Notes under the pieces: model-generated | Databases searched by the model: none | The model's input: the letters and a program-made list of their open reading frames with translations, nothing else | What the model was told of the DNA's origin: nothing | Shown: piece after piece, positions 1 through 7,638 of the stretch | Layout: every line of letters starts with the position of its first letter | Numbering within the stretch: the stretch's first letter is position 1 | From: Qipengyuania qiaonensis | Lineage (GTDB): Bacteria > Pseudomonadota > Alphaproteobacteria > Sphingomonadales > Sphingomonadaceae | Length of the DNA: 64,000 bases | NCBI RefSeq assembly: GCF_019711515.1 | Contig: NZ_JAIGNO010000010.1 | Location: 1 to 64,000, forward strand | Direction of reading: 5' to 3' | Program-made: the position numbers and the translations under genes

Positions 1-130
1 CTTCGTCACTACGACGAAGCCCAAATCCTCCTTAAATCACAACCCCAAATCTGTGCCATAGGCGCTGACGGGGAACAATTGAACGCGAACCAGCTGGAAA
101 GTCCGAAGGGTTGATCCAACCTGCCGGCAG

Positions 131-148
131 GGCAGTCATGACACTGCC
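131..148. promoter_or_regulatory. 18-bp inverted repeat upstream of bchI
   Basis: The leader of bchI (1-203) holds no gene. It contains the dyad GGCAGT-N6-ACTGCC, overlapping a GACA-N5-TGTC motif. This is not the TGT-N12-ACA spacing of PpsR sites. An unrelated 7-bp hairpin lies at 1-19 and may belong to the gene upstream of the window. Operator function is inference only. Confidence 0.3.
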
Positions 149-203
149 TGTCTCATCGAAACTCTTGCCGCCATAGAATTGCTGGTCCAAATAGCTTTAG
201 CAT

Positions 204-1205
204 ATGGCGCGCTTTCCCTTTTCCGCGATCGTCGCTCAAGACGAGATGAAGCAGGCATTGTTGGTGAGCGCTATCGACCCCGCAATTGGTGGGGTGATGG
301 TGTTCGGCGACCGGGGAACCGGGAAATCCACCGCCGCAAGAGCGCTCGCTTCACTGCTACCGCCAATATCTACAATCAAAGATTGCCCCTTCGGCTGTTC
401 AAAAAAAGACCAGGCGCGCTATGGCAAGATTTGTGGAACGGGTCCGCTGAGAAAACGTGCCGTTCCCTTCGTCGATCTGCCACTTGGGGCGACCGAGGAT
501 CGGGTGCTGGGCGCGCTCGATCTTGAACGCGCATTGCGTTCCGGCGAGAAGGTTTTTGAGCCCGGGCTGCTGGCCAAGGCGCATCGTGGCTTTCTCTACA
601 TCGATGAAATCAACCTGCTCGAGGATCACCTGGTCGACTTGCTGCTCGATGTGGCAGCGTCGGGAGAGAATGTGGTCGAGCGCGAAGGACTTTCGGTTCG
701 TCATCCAGCGCGGTTTGTTCTGATAGGCAGCGGCAATCCCGAGGAGGGAGAACTGCGTCCGCAATTGCTCGATCGGTTTGGCCTGTCAGTGGAAGTGCGC
801 ACACCGGACAATATCACGGATCGCATAGAAATTATGCGGCGTTGCGCGGCGCAAGAACGCGACCCGGACGGGTTTGCCAAGGACTGGGCGGACGAAGATC
901 AGAAAATCCTGCGCAAGATCGCGCGTGGAAAAAAGAAGGTCGAGAACCTTACCGTACCCGAAGAGGTTCTGGCCGATTGCGCAGAGCTGTGTGTCGCTGT
1001 CGGCGCGGATGGGCTACGCGGCGAGCTGACTCTGATGCGCGGGGCCAAGGCCTTGGCCGCCTTGAACGGTTCCAGATCGGTCCGGCGCGAGCATGTAATT
1101 GCTATCGCGCCGTCAGCTCTACGGCATCGGTTGCGACGCGACGTGCTCGACGAGACCGGTTCCACCGCCCGGATAGAACGGGCCGTGAATGAATTGTTCG
1201 GATGA
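204..1205 (+). CDS. bchI: Magnesium chelatase ATPase subunit I (BchI)
   Basis: This is the AAA+ subunit of Mg-protoporphyrin chelatase. With BchD it forms the ATP-hydrolysing double ring that drives BchH to insert Mg2+ into protoporphyrin IX, the first committed step of bacteriochlorophyll synthesis, in the cytoplasm. The 333-residue length is normal for the family. The Walker A motif GDRGTGKST lies near residues 35-43 and the Walker B FLYIDEINLL follows near residue 132; both sit in a typical BchI frame. The ATG at 204 gives the usual N-terminus (FPFSAIVAQDEMKQAL) although the upstream Shine-Dalgarno is poor. The stop overlaps the bchD start by 4 bases (ATGA), so the two subunits are translationally coupled. 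Confidence 0.97.
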   Translation: MARFPFSAIVAQDEMKQALLVSAIDPAIGGVMVFGDRGTGKSTAARALASLLPPISTIKDCPFGCSKKDQARYGKICGTGPLRKRAVPFVDLPLGATEDRVLGALDLERALRSGEKVFEPGLLAKAHRGFLYIDEINLLEDHLVDLLLDVAASGENVVEREGLSVRHPARFVLIGSGNPEEGELRPQLLDRFGLSVEVRTPDNITDRIEIMRRCAAQERDPDGFAKDWADEDQKILRKIARGKKKVENLTVPEEVLADCAELCVAVGADGLRGELTLMRGAKALAALNGSRSVRREHVIAIAPSALRHRLRRDVLDETGSTARIERAVNELFG

Positions 1206-2893
1206 CCGAACACGCAGCGCCTGCCCGCCCTCTGGACGACGCGCTGCTGGCCTTGCGATTGTTCCTCATGGCCCCCGCCCGGCTCGGCGGTATATGTCTG
1301 CGAGGCGGCGGTCCGGCGCGCGAACTGGTGCTCGAGCGGCTACAAAATGCTGCAGTGAATGTTCGACGCATGCCAATCCATATCGACGACGAAAGGCTGA
1401 TTGGCGGTGTCGATATCGCCGCCAGCCTCGCAGTAGGGCGCACGATCTATCAGCGTGGTTTGCTGGAAGATATTGCGGGTGCAGTGCTGTTGGTGCCTTT
1501 AGCAGAGCGTATGCCTGGTGGCGTTGCTGGACGGCTGGCACAGTCTATCGACTGCGGCGCGCCGGAAGATCGGTTCGGCCTAGTTTTGCTCGACGATGGG
1601 ATCGAGGCGGACGACACACCCCCCGCCTGTCTGCTGGAACGGGTGGCCTTTATTTGCAATCTCTCGCAAGTGGACAGTCTCGCTCTTGCTGACGATTTAG
1701 AGAAACAGTCGTTTGTCCGCGACTATGTGGCGCCTCTCGAAGATACCGCTCTCATGAGCATCGCGGCTACCGCTGCGGCGCTTGGGATTGTCTCGGCACG
1801 GCCGATGCTTTTCGCGGCTGAAACGGCCCGCTTGCACGCCACTCTTCATGGGCGGAAGCAGGCGAACGCCGCCGACCTTGAAGCAGCGGTGCGGCTTGTG
1901 CTGGCCCCGCGCGCGAGGCGATTGCCGCCGATTGATGACGAACTTGAAGCGTCAGATCCCGAAGAACAGTCGTCATCCCCGCCCGACGATAATGGTTCTG
2001 CGCAGGGACGCCAGCAGCTCGAGGACGTGGTGCTCCAAGCTGCTCTGGCGGCGATCCCGCCGGATTTGCTGGTCAAGCTGTCATTGGGCAAGGCTGGACG
2101 TAGCGCAAAAGGTAGCGGTTACGGTCGGCGCCGCAGGTCGATGTCCCGTGGCAAACCCCTCGGTGCACGACCAGGTTTTCCGGGTGGGGGTGCGCGCCTG
2201 GCGCTTATCGACAGTTTGCGCGCAGCGGTGCCGTGGCAAGACCTTCGACGACGCGAAAGCGGGAGCGATAGACCGTTAATCTTGCACAAGGGCGATCTTC
2301 GTATCCGTCGGTTCGAGCAGCATGCGACCAAGGTTACGATCTTCTGCGTCGATGCATCGGGCTCGGCGGCGGCGGCGCGGTTGGCCGAGGCGAAGGGCGC
2401 GGTCGAACTGATGCTGGCGCAAGCCTATGCCACACGCAGCGAGGTGGCGCTGATAGCTTTCCGCGGGACGTCGGCCGAGCTGCTGCTGCCACCCACACGG
2501 TCGTTGACACGTGCTCGCCGCGCCTTGGCAGAGCTGCCTGGCGGTGGTGGTACCCCGCTCGCGGCCGGCCTGAAGGCGGCGCGCGAATTGGCCGAAGCGG
2601 TAGAGATGCGCGGGAGCACGCCGCATCTTGTGATCCTAACCGACGGGCGCGGAAACATGGCTTGTGATGGCAGCTCCAGCCGTAGCCGCGCCGCCGCCGA
2701 CGTCGAGGCAACAGCCAAGGCTATCGCCGCACGCGATATCGAAACGCTTGTTGTCGATATCTCGGCACGCGCAGGACAAGACGGACCTCGCCTTGCGCAG
2801 TCGATGCAGGCCTGCTTTCTCGCCTTGCCCATGGCCGATGCGCGCAAGCTGCATCACGCCGTCGTTGCAACTGCACTGCCACGGGTGGCATGA
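1202..2893 (+). CDS. bchD: Magnesium chelatase subunit D (BchD)
   Basis: BchD is the second AAA+ subunit of Mg chelatase and bridges the BchI ring to BchH. The 563-residue protein has a degenerate N-terminal AAA+ half. A short acidic, proline-rich linker around residues 245-265 (DDELEASDPEEQ) precedes a C-terminal von Willebrand A/integrin-I domain with the MIDAS motif DASGSAAA, the GGGTPLAAGL loop and LTDGRGN. This domain order is that of BchD/ChlD. It overlaps bchI upstream and bchO downstream by ATGA junctions, so the three form one unit. No frameshift or missing MIDAS residue is seen. Confidence 0.96.
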   Translation: MTEHAAPARPLDDALLALRLFLMAPARLGGICLRGGGPARELVLERLQNAAVNVRRMPIHIDDERLIGGVDIAASLAVGRTIYQRGLLEDIAGAVLLVPLAERMPGGVAGRLAQSIDCGAPEDRFGLVLLDDGIEADDTPPACLLERVAFICNLSQVDSLALADDLEKQSFVRDYVAPLEDTALMSIAATAAALGIVSARPMLFAAETARLHATLHGRKQANAADLEAAVRLVLAPRARRLPPIDDELEASDPEEQSSSPPDDNGSAQGRQQLEDVVLQAALAAIPPDLLVKLSLGKAGRSAKGSGYGRRRRSMSRGKPLGARPGFPGGGARLALIDSLRAAVPWQDLRRRESGSDRPLILHKGDLRIRRFEQHATKVTIFCVDASGSAAAARLAEAKGAVELMLAQAYATRSEVALIAFRGTSAELLLPPTRSLTRARRALAELPGGGGTPLAAGLKAARELAEAVEMRGSTPHLVILTDGRGNMACDGSSSRSRAAADVEATAKAIAARDIETLVVDISARAGQDGPRLAQSMQACFLALPMADARKLHHAVVATALPRVA

Positions 2894-3771
2894 GCCGCCC
2901 TCTCGAATGGGATCGTGAAGGCCAGCTCTGGCCACATCGCCAAAATAGTTGCTTCGTCGAAAGCGATGGTATTCGCTGGCATGTCCAGCAAATGGGGCTG
3001 GCAGGCGCATCTGCGCCAAGGATTTTGCTACTTCATGGAACGGGCGCGTCATCCCATTCCTGGCGCGGTGTCGTGCCCGGACTTATGGAAGGTTTCCGCG
3101 TTATTGCGCCGGATCTGCCTGGCCATGCCTTTACGCGGGCGCGACATATTCAGATGACGCTGCCAGCCATCGCACGGGCATTGTGGGATTTGCTCGATAC
3201 GATGGAACAGGCCCCGGATTTGATCGCGGGCCATTCTGCCGGAGCGGCAATCGCATTGCAGATGCTGCGCGAGCGCGACGTCAAGTTGCCCATAGTCGGT
3301 TTCAATCCTGCGCTAAGCCCATTTCCAGGCCTCGCGGCGCAGCTATTCCCGTTGATGGCCAAGCTGCTCTTCGTGAACCCGCTCGTTCCACGCCTGTTTG
3401 CCGGCATGGCGCGCACGGGGAACGGGACCGAACGTTTTCTCATCCGCTCGACCAACTCGCTGGTCGATGCAGCCGGACTGCGCTGCTACGAAACGCTGTT
3501 GGGCAACAGCACCCATTGCAGGGGTGCGCTGGCAATGATGGCCAATTGGGATCTCGATGCGCTCGAGCGGCTCCTTCCGCTAATCGAAAGCCCTGTGATG
3601 CTGATTCATTCTGACGGCGATGTGGCGATCCCGCTATCTTCGGTCCGGAAGGCAGCAAGCCGTCTGCCGAATGCACAGCTCAAAGTCATGTCGGGTCTTG
3701 GCCATCTTGCGCACGAGGAACGACCGGAGCAAGCTGCGGCGATGATCAAGCGTTTTTGCGCCGGCAATTGA
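2890..3771 (+). CDS. bchO: BchO, alpha/beta hydrolase of the Mg-chelatase operon
   Basis: This 293-residue alpha/beta-hydrolase-fold protein is encoded directly after bchID, as in most purple-bacterial clusters. The oxyanion region LHGTGASSHSW lies near residue 50, the nucleophile elbow GHSAGAA near residue 115, and a C-terminal His is in GLGHLAHEERP. In the family, BchO is tied to Mg chelation by gene linkage, and its exact reaction is not established. The start overlaps the bchD stop (ATGA). Membership of the hydrolase family is seen in the sequence; the role in chelation is inferred from synteny. Confidence 0.93.
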   Translation: MSRPLEWDREGQLWPHRQNSCFVESDGIRWHVQQMGLAGASAPRILLLHGTGASSHSWRGVVPGLMEGFRVIAPDLPGHAFTRARHIQMTLPAIARALWDLLDTMEQAPDLIAGHSAGAAIALQMLRERDVKLPIVGFNPALSPFPGLAAQLFPLMAKLLFVNPLVPRLFAGMARTGNGTERFLIRSTNSLVDAAGLRCYETLLGNSTHCRGALAMMANWDLDALERLLPLIESPVMLIHSDGDVAIPLSSVRKAASRLPNAQLKVMSGLGHLAHEERPEQAAAMIKRFCAGN

Positions 3772-3783
3772 GGGGGCTTGTCC

Positions 3784-3975
3784 ATGGAAGCCTTGAGTGA
3801 AAATTTTGGCTGGATCGAAATTCTGTTTACCGCACTCGTGGCCTTCGGCTTCGGCGGATGGCAATACTGGTCGGTAAGCCGCGAAATCGAGCGCGACAAG
3901 CAGGCAAAAGACGAGGCAAAATCAACCGGCGGCGCGAGGCATACGATAGGGGAGCATGAACTGGACGATCGGTGA
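3784..3975 (+). CDS. Small single-pass membrane protein between bchO and crtC
   Basis: This 63-residue ORF starts at an ATG preceded by a strong GAGGGGG Shine-Dalgarno and lies 12 bases after bchO. Residues about 10-30 (WIEILFTALVAFGFGGWQYW) form one transmembrane helix. A highly charged tail rich in Glu, Lys and Asp follows. I do not recognise a named family. The location inside the bchIDO unit and the good ribosome site favour a real gene. Its last 54 bases overlap the 3' end of crtC on the opposite strand. It could be a small assembly or anchoring factor, but nothing in the sequence assigns a function. Confidence 0.7.
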   Translation: MEALSENFGWIEILFTALVAFGFGGWQYWSVSREIERDKQAKDEAKSTGGARHTIGEHELDDR

Positions 3976-4986
3976 AGTGAAACGACGCATATCGAGGCTT
4001 TCCTGCACAGCCACGACCTGTTCGCCATAGAGCTTGGAGGACAGCGTTGAGCGTGCGTAGAACGGCGCATCCTCCCAAGTTTTGATCAAGCTCGCGTGGC
4101 CCCTATCCGCTCGGGTCTTGCGTTCCATCTGCCACAGCGTGTTCGGCAGCGGCGCGGCGAGGGCGAGAGGAGCACTTTCGGGTAGGCCAAACCGATCGAA
4201 CCGGATCGCGCTTGCGAAATGCGATCCGTCACGGCGTGTGCCTTCGTAACAGACGACCGCCCCTTCGTGCAGATGCGCGCGCGACCAGTGCCATACATTG
4301 AACCCTTCCTCCAGCGACTCGCTGCCGTGGTTCGAATCGAGATATGCCCGACCGGTCCAGGACAGACTAGGCTCATCGAACACAACTTCGATACGCGCGC
4401 GCGGGGCGAGGCAGTGCCAGATATGTTGCGCACTTGGATCGAGTGCATAGCTTATCGGATTGAGCGCCTCTGGAAGGACCCGCACCTTACCACGAACGCG
4501 CCGCCGCCAGGGAATGCCCACCCGCTTGTCGCGCTCTTGAATGTCGATCTCGAGTGCATCGCCGATCCAGCGAACCGCGCTTGGGCTAATGGCGAGCGTG
4601 TCGCGCTCTTGCACCACGGCACCGCGCGGACGCTCGGTCATTGTCCAGCGGCTGTGCGGTCCATAGAGCGCGACGTTTAGCGAGGCGTGATCTACAGGGT
4701 CGCCCCTACCGCTGGCCTTGTAGTAGGGAGAAAACACGCTCCCCAAGAAGGCGATGATCGTTAGGCCGTGCTTTCCGTCTTCGCTGATTGCATCGACATA
4801 CCACCAGCCGTAGCCCCCGGGAGCAACGGGCGCGTCGAAGCGTGGTCTGCCATTAGCGTGCGAGCCGCCAGCTGCCCGGACAAGCCGGCCATCGGCACGC
4901 CCGAGCCCGGATGGGTGCTTCCCCCCGCGCAATAGAGACCAGGGATCCGCGTCCGCGCGCCTTGGCGCAGGAAGGACGCCGCCCAT
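3922..4986 (-). CDS. crtC: Carotenoid 1,2-hydratase CrtC
   Basis: CrtC adds water to the C1=C2 end of neurosporene- or lycopene-type acyclic carotenoids, the first tailoring step of the spheroidene/spirilloxanthin branch. The characteristic start of the domain, FDAPVAPGGYGWWYVDAISE, lies at about 4833 and the protein runs through GSVFSPYY to a typical end near 3925. The start codon is uncertain. No ATG, GTG or TTG lies in frame between the homologous N-terminus and a TTG at 4932 or an ATG at 4986, so the gene overlaps the end of crtD by at least 172 bases. The ATG at 4986 is used here; an ATG at 5130 is also in frame. Confidence 0.88.
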   Translation of the reverse strand: MGGVLPAPRRADADPWSLLRGGKHPSGLGRADGRLVRAAGGSHANGRPRFDAPVAPGGYGWWYVDAISEDGKHGLTIIAFLGSVFSPYYKASGRGDPVDHASLNVALYGPHSRWTMTERPRGAVVQERDTLAISPSAVRWIGDALEIDIQERDKRVGIPWRRRVRGKVRVLPEALNPISYALDPSAQHIWHCLAPRARIEVVFDEPSLSWTGRAYLDSNHGSESLEEGFNVWHWSRAHLHEGAVVCYEGTRRDGSHFASAIRFDRFGLPESAPLALAAPLPNTLWQMERKTRADRGHASLIKTWEDAPFYARSTLSSKLYGEQVVAVQESLDMRRFTSPIVQFMLPYRMPRAAG

Positions 4987-6323
4987 CCGTGCGAGTCCCG
5001 TCCATAAAGGGCTCCACCCGTCGAGGGGAACAGCTTCTCGAAATCCCGCGGCGTCACCAGCGAATGCGGCATGTCCGTTTCTAGTCGCAGCCCACATCGC
5101 GTGAGACTGCGCGTCATGGCTTGGGTGCATCGATCAAGCTCCTCTTCGGTCGTTTGATGGGTATCGCCATTGGCGGCGGCATTGACGATAATTTGCAGGC
5201 GCTCGCGGCCATCAATTGATGCGGCGCTGCGGGTATCGCGATCCTGCGCGCAGACGTAGACCGAGGGATCGACGATCTGCGTTCCGATCTTCAACTCACT
5301 GAATTCGCGTGCGTAGTCGGGGGAGAAGAAGACGTTGTGACGCGTTAGAGGAAAGCCGTTGGTTTCTGCATGGGCGAGCCAGACGAAGGCGGAGAGCGAG
5401 CGCCGCTTTGGCGCGAACCCACCAACTGCACAGCTGGCCGCATCGCCCAACCTGCCGGAGGCCAGCGCGGCAGGGTCGGCATTGCAGATCACGGCATTGG
5501 CTTCCAGCCTGTCTCCGGAAAGGAGAACGACGCCGGTCACACCGGATCTTCCAATTTCGATCCGCGCAACGCTCTCGCCCATCTTGAACCGTGCTCCGTT
5601 GCGCTCGGCCAGCTGCCTGAGTGCTTCGGCCAGCGCGCTTATCCCGCCTTCGATGAGCCACACCCCCTGCGCTTCGACGTGGGCGATCAGCATCAGCGTC
5701 GCAGGGGCATCAAAGGGAGAGGACCCGCAATAAGTGCTGTAGCGCGCGAACAATTGCTGCAGCCTCCGGTCAGCGAAATGGTCGCCAAGGACTTTCCAGA
5801 GACTTTCGTAGGGCCGGATCGCGGCCAGATCGCCGACCCGCCACAAGCCGATGCGCCACATCAGCGGCAGCGGCCAACCGACCTTGGATCTTCGTAGCAG
5901 GCTCTTGTTTAGGATATCGTAGATCCGCCGCGCTTCGGTACGGAAGTTGCGATAGCTCCTGGCGGCATCGGCTCCGGCGAAATCGCCGATCGCCTCTTCG
6001 CTGCGCTGGGGGTCGGCGAACAGATCGAGCCGCTCGGTATCGCTCCAGGCGTGGCGTGCGATGACATGCGCTCGCCGTGTGGCAATGCAGCGCTCCAGTT
6101 CACTCCCGCATTCGCGGAATATTTCCTCAAAGACTTCGCGGAGGGTGAAGACGGTCGGCCCTGCGTCGATTTGCGCGCCGTCTACCGGCACGCGGCGGGC
6201 CTTGCCGCCTACCGTGACTTCCTTTTCGACGACGGTCACGTCGTGGCCGGACGCGGAAAGTAGTGCGGCGCTCACCAGCCCGCCAATTCCTGCGCCAATC
6301 ACTACGACTCGTTCACCCGACAC
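4761..6323 (-). CDS. crtD: Carotenoid 3,4-desaturase CrtD
   Basis: CrtD is the FAD-dependent 3,4-desaturase (hydroxyneurosporene/methoxyneurosporene dehydrogenase) acting on the CrtC product. The 520-residue protein opens with the dinucleotide-binding motif VVVIGAGIGGLVSAALLS and the partner motif VEKEVTVGGKARR. It ends with the CrtI-family C-terminal signature GGSTHPGSGVPMAGLSG. The start is a GTG at 6323 with GGAGA seven bases upstream, which fits the conserved N-terminus. It is divergent from crtF across a 60-base region holding a PpsR site, and its 3' end is overlapped by crtC. CrtI and CrtB, needed to make the substrate, are not in this window. Confidence 0.94.
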   Translation of the reverse strand: MSGERVVVIGAGIGGLVSAALLSASGHDVTVVEKEVTVGGKARRVPVDGAQIDAGPTVFTLREVFEEIFRECGSELERCIATRRAHVIARHAWSDTERLDLFADPQRSEEAIGDFAGADAARSYRNFRTEARRIYDILNKSLLRRSKVGWPLPLMWRIGLWRVGDLAAIRPYESLWKVLGDHFADRRLQQLFARYSTYCGSSPFDAPATLMLIAHVEAQGVWLIEGGISALAEALRQLAERNGARFKMGESVARIEIGRSGVTGVVLLSGDRLEANAVICNADPAALASGRLGDAASCAVGGFAPKRRSLSAFVWLAHAETNGFPLTRHNVFFSPDYAREFSELKIGTQIVDPSVYVCAQDRDTRSAASIDGRERLQIIVNAAANGDTHQTTEEELDRCTQAMTRSLTRCGLRLETDMPHSLVTPRDFEKLFPSTGGALYGRDSHGWAASFLRQGARTRIPGLYCAGGSTHPGSGVPMAGLSGQLAARTLMADHASTRPLLPGATAGGMSMQSAKTESTA

Positions 6324-6345
6324 AGTTCGTCTCCAGAGTAGGTGA

Positions 6346-6382
6346 TTGACGTTTACATATCATCTGTCCACCTAATCAGACA
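6346..6382. promoter_or_regulatory. crtD/crtF divergent promoter with PpsR site
   Basis: The sequence TGTCCACCTAATCAGACA at 6365-6382 is an exact TGT-N12-ACA palindrome, the recognition pattern of PpsR/CrtJ. It lies between the divergent crtD (GTG at 6323) and crtF (ATG at 6384). A possible forward -35 box TTGACG is at 6346-6351. In reverse, TTGTCT (6382-6377) stands 18 bases from TATGTA, so the operator would cover the -35 of crtD. The match is seen directly; binding is inference from the family. Confidence 0.75.
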
Positions 6383-6383
6383 A

Positions 6384-7520
6384 ATGGAGCAGGATCTAGC
6401 CTCGACGCAAGTGCCCCCTCAAAGCCTGAGGATGCGATTTCTCGGGTGGCGCAATTGCGTCCTGGCGAGTCGCGGTTTCCAGCGGTTCGCAGCACGAAAT
6501 CCGGTGCTGAGGCCGATTGCACGACGCCGTGCGGCCGCGCTCTTCGACCTTGTGGCGGGGTTCACCTACTCCCAGACTTTGTTCGCTGTAGTGGAATCGG
6601 GGTTACTGGAAAGACTCGAAGCGGGTCCGGCATTGCTGGGTCAGATCGAAACCGTCACGAAACTCGATGCAGCTGCGGCACAGCGGCTTTTGCGCGCCGC
6701 AGCAGCGCTAGATTTGGTCGAAGAAGTTGAGGGCCGGTGGTGGGTGCTCGGGCGACATGGTGCGGCGCTGTGTGGAAACGATGGCGCGATCGCAATGATC
6801 CGCCATCACCGCTTGCTTTATGCCGATCTGGTCGATCCGCTGGCGCTGTTGGCAGACGAGTGTCGCGATTCAACCCGACTTGCGCGGTTCTGGAAGTATG
6901 GAGCCGGGGAGGGCGCAGATGAAGTCGCAGCCGAATATTCTCAACTTATGGCCATCTCTCAGCAAGCGGTTGCCGACGAGGCGCTTGCTGTTTTTCCTTT
7001 CTCAGATTGTGGATCGCTGCTCGATGTCGGCGGTGGCAACGGAACGTTCCTTCGTCGCATAGGCAAAGCACATCCGCAGCTGCGCGTTGCCCTATTCGAT
7101 CTGCCGGATGTTGTGGCGCTCGCCCAAACGGCATTCGCTCGAGAAGATACCTCGAAGCTACCGACTTTTCATGCGGGCAACTTCTTCGACGACTCGATCC
7201 CGCGGGGTTACGATTTGATCTCATTGGTAAGAATTTTGCATGATCACGACGATGTTCCGGCATTGCGGTTGTTGGAAAATATCCACAGATCGATGACGTC
7301 TGGCGCGCGGCTTATGATCGTAGAGCCGATGGCGAAGGCGCGTGGAGCTGAGGCTATGGGAGACGCCTATTTCGGGCTGTACCTCTGGGCAATGGGCTCG
7401 GGCAGGCCGCGCAGTGCAAGCGAAATACAGGCTATGCTCGGAGCCGCTGGTTTCCGTTCGTCGCAGGCGGTTCAAACCCATCAGCCCATCGTCACCTCGA
7501 TCATCATCGCCACTGCATGA
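6384..7520 (+). CDS. crtF: Hydroxyneurosporene/demethylspheroidene O-methyltransferase CrtF
   Basis: CrtF methylates the 1-hydroxyl group that CrtC creates on acyclic carotenoids, using S-adenosylmethionine. The protein has an N-terminal dimerisation domain (RRRAAALFDLVAGFTYSQTLF) and a Rossmann methyltransferase core with motif I SLLDVGGGNGTFLRRIG and the acidic FDLPDV stretch, as in plant-type O-methyltransferases. The ATG at 6384 gives 378 residues and an N-terminus like known CrtF. A GTG at 6342 is in frame but would place the PpsR operator inside the coding region. No Shine-Dalgarno precedes 6384, so the transcript may have a very short leader. Confidence 0.92.
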   Translation: MEQDLASTQVPPQSLRMRFLGWRNCVLASRGFQRFAARNPVLRPIARRRAAALFDLVAGFTYSQTLFAVVESGLLERLEAGPALLGQIETVTKLDAAAAQRLLRAAAALDLVEEVEGRWWVLGRHGAALCGNDGAIAMIRHHRLLYADLVDPLALLADECRDSTRLARFWKYGAGEGADEVAAEYSQLMAISQQAVADEALAVFPFSDCGSLLDVGGGNGTFLRRIGKAHPQLRVALFDLPDVVALAQTAFAREDTSKLPTFHAGNFFDDSIPRGYDLISLVRILHDHDDVPALRLLENIHRSMTSGARLMIVEPMAKARGAEAMGDAYFGLYLWAMGSGRPRSASEIQAMLGAAGFRSSQAVQTHQPIVTSIIIATA

Positions 7521-7529
7521 CAGTCTGAG

Positions 7530-7547
7530 TGTCATTGTTATTTGACA
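7530..7547. promoter_or_regulatory. PpsR/CrtJ operator of bchC
   Basis: TGTCATTGTTATTTGACA is an exact TGT-N12-ACA palindrome whose right half coincides with the -35 hexamer TTGACA of the bchC promoter. Repressor bound here would block RNA polymerase directly. Homologous bchC promoters are classic PpsR/CrtJ targets. Confidence 0.85.
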
Positions 7548-7570
7548 GTAAGAAGCGTTAAGACTAGTTT
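7542..7570 (+). promoter_or_regulatory. Sigma-70-like promoter of the bchCXYZ-puf unit
   Basis: The -35 TTGACA (7542-7547) is followed after 17 bases by TAGTTT (7565-7570). It lies 69 bases upstream of the bchC ATG at 7639 and overlaps the PpsR operator. The hexamers are seen directly; no start-site data are available. Confidence 0.65.
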
Positions 7571-7638
7571 ACAACCTGCACACATTTCCATTTGGAACAT
7601 CCATTTGGTCGAAAGCGTGCAAGGGAGAGCTGGCGACG

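Noticed and set aside
6342..6383. GTG at 6342 as crtF start
   Set aside because: It would place the PpsR operator inside the coding sequence and add 14 residues not expected in CrtF; the ATG at 6384 fits better.
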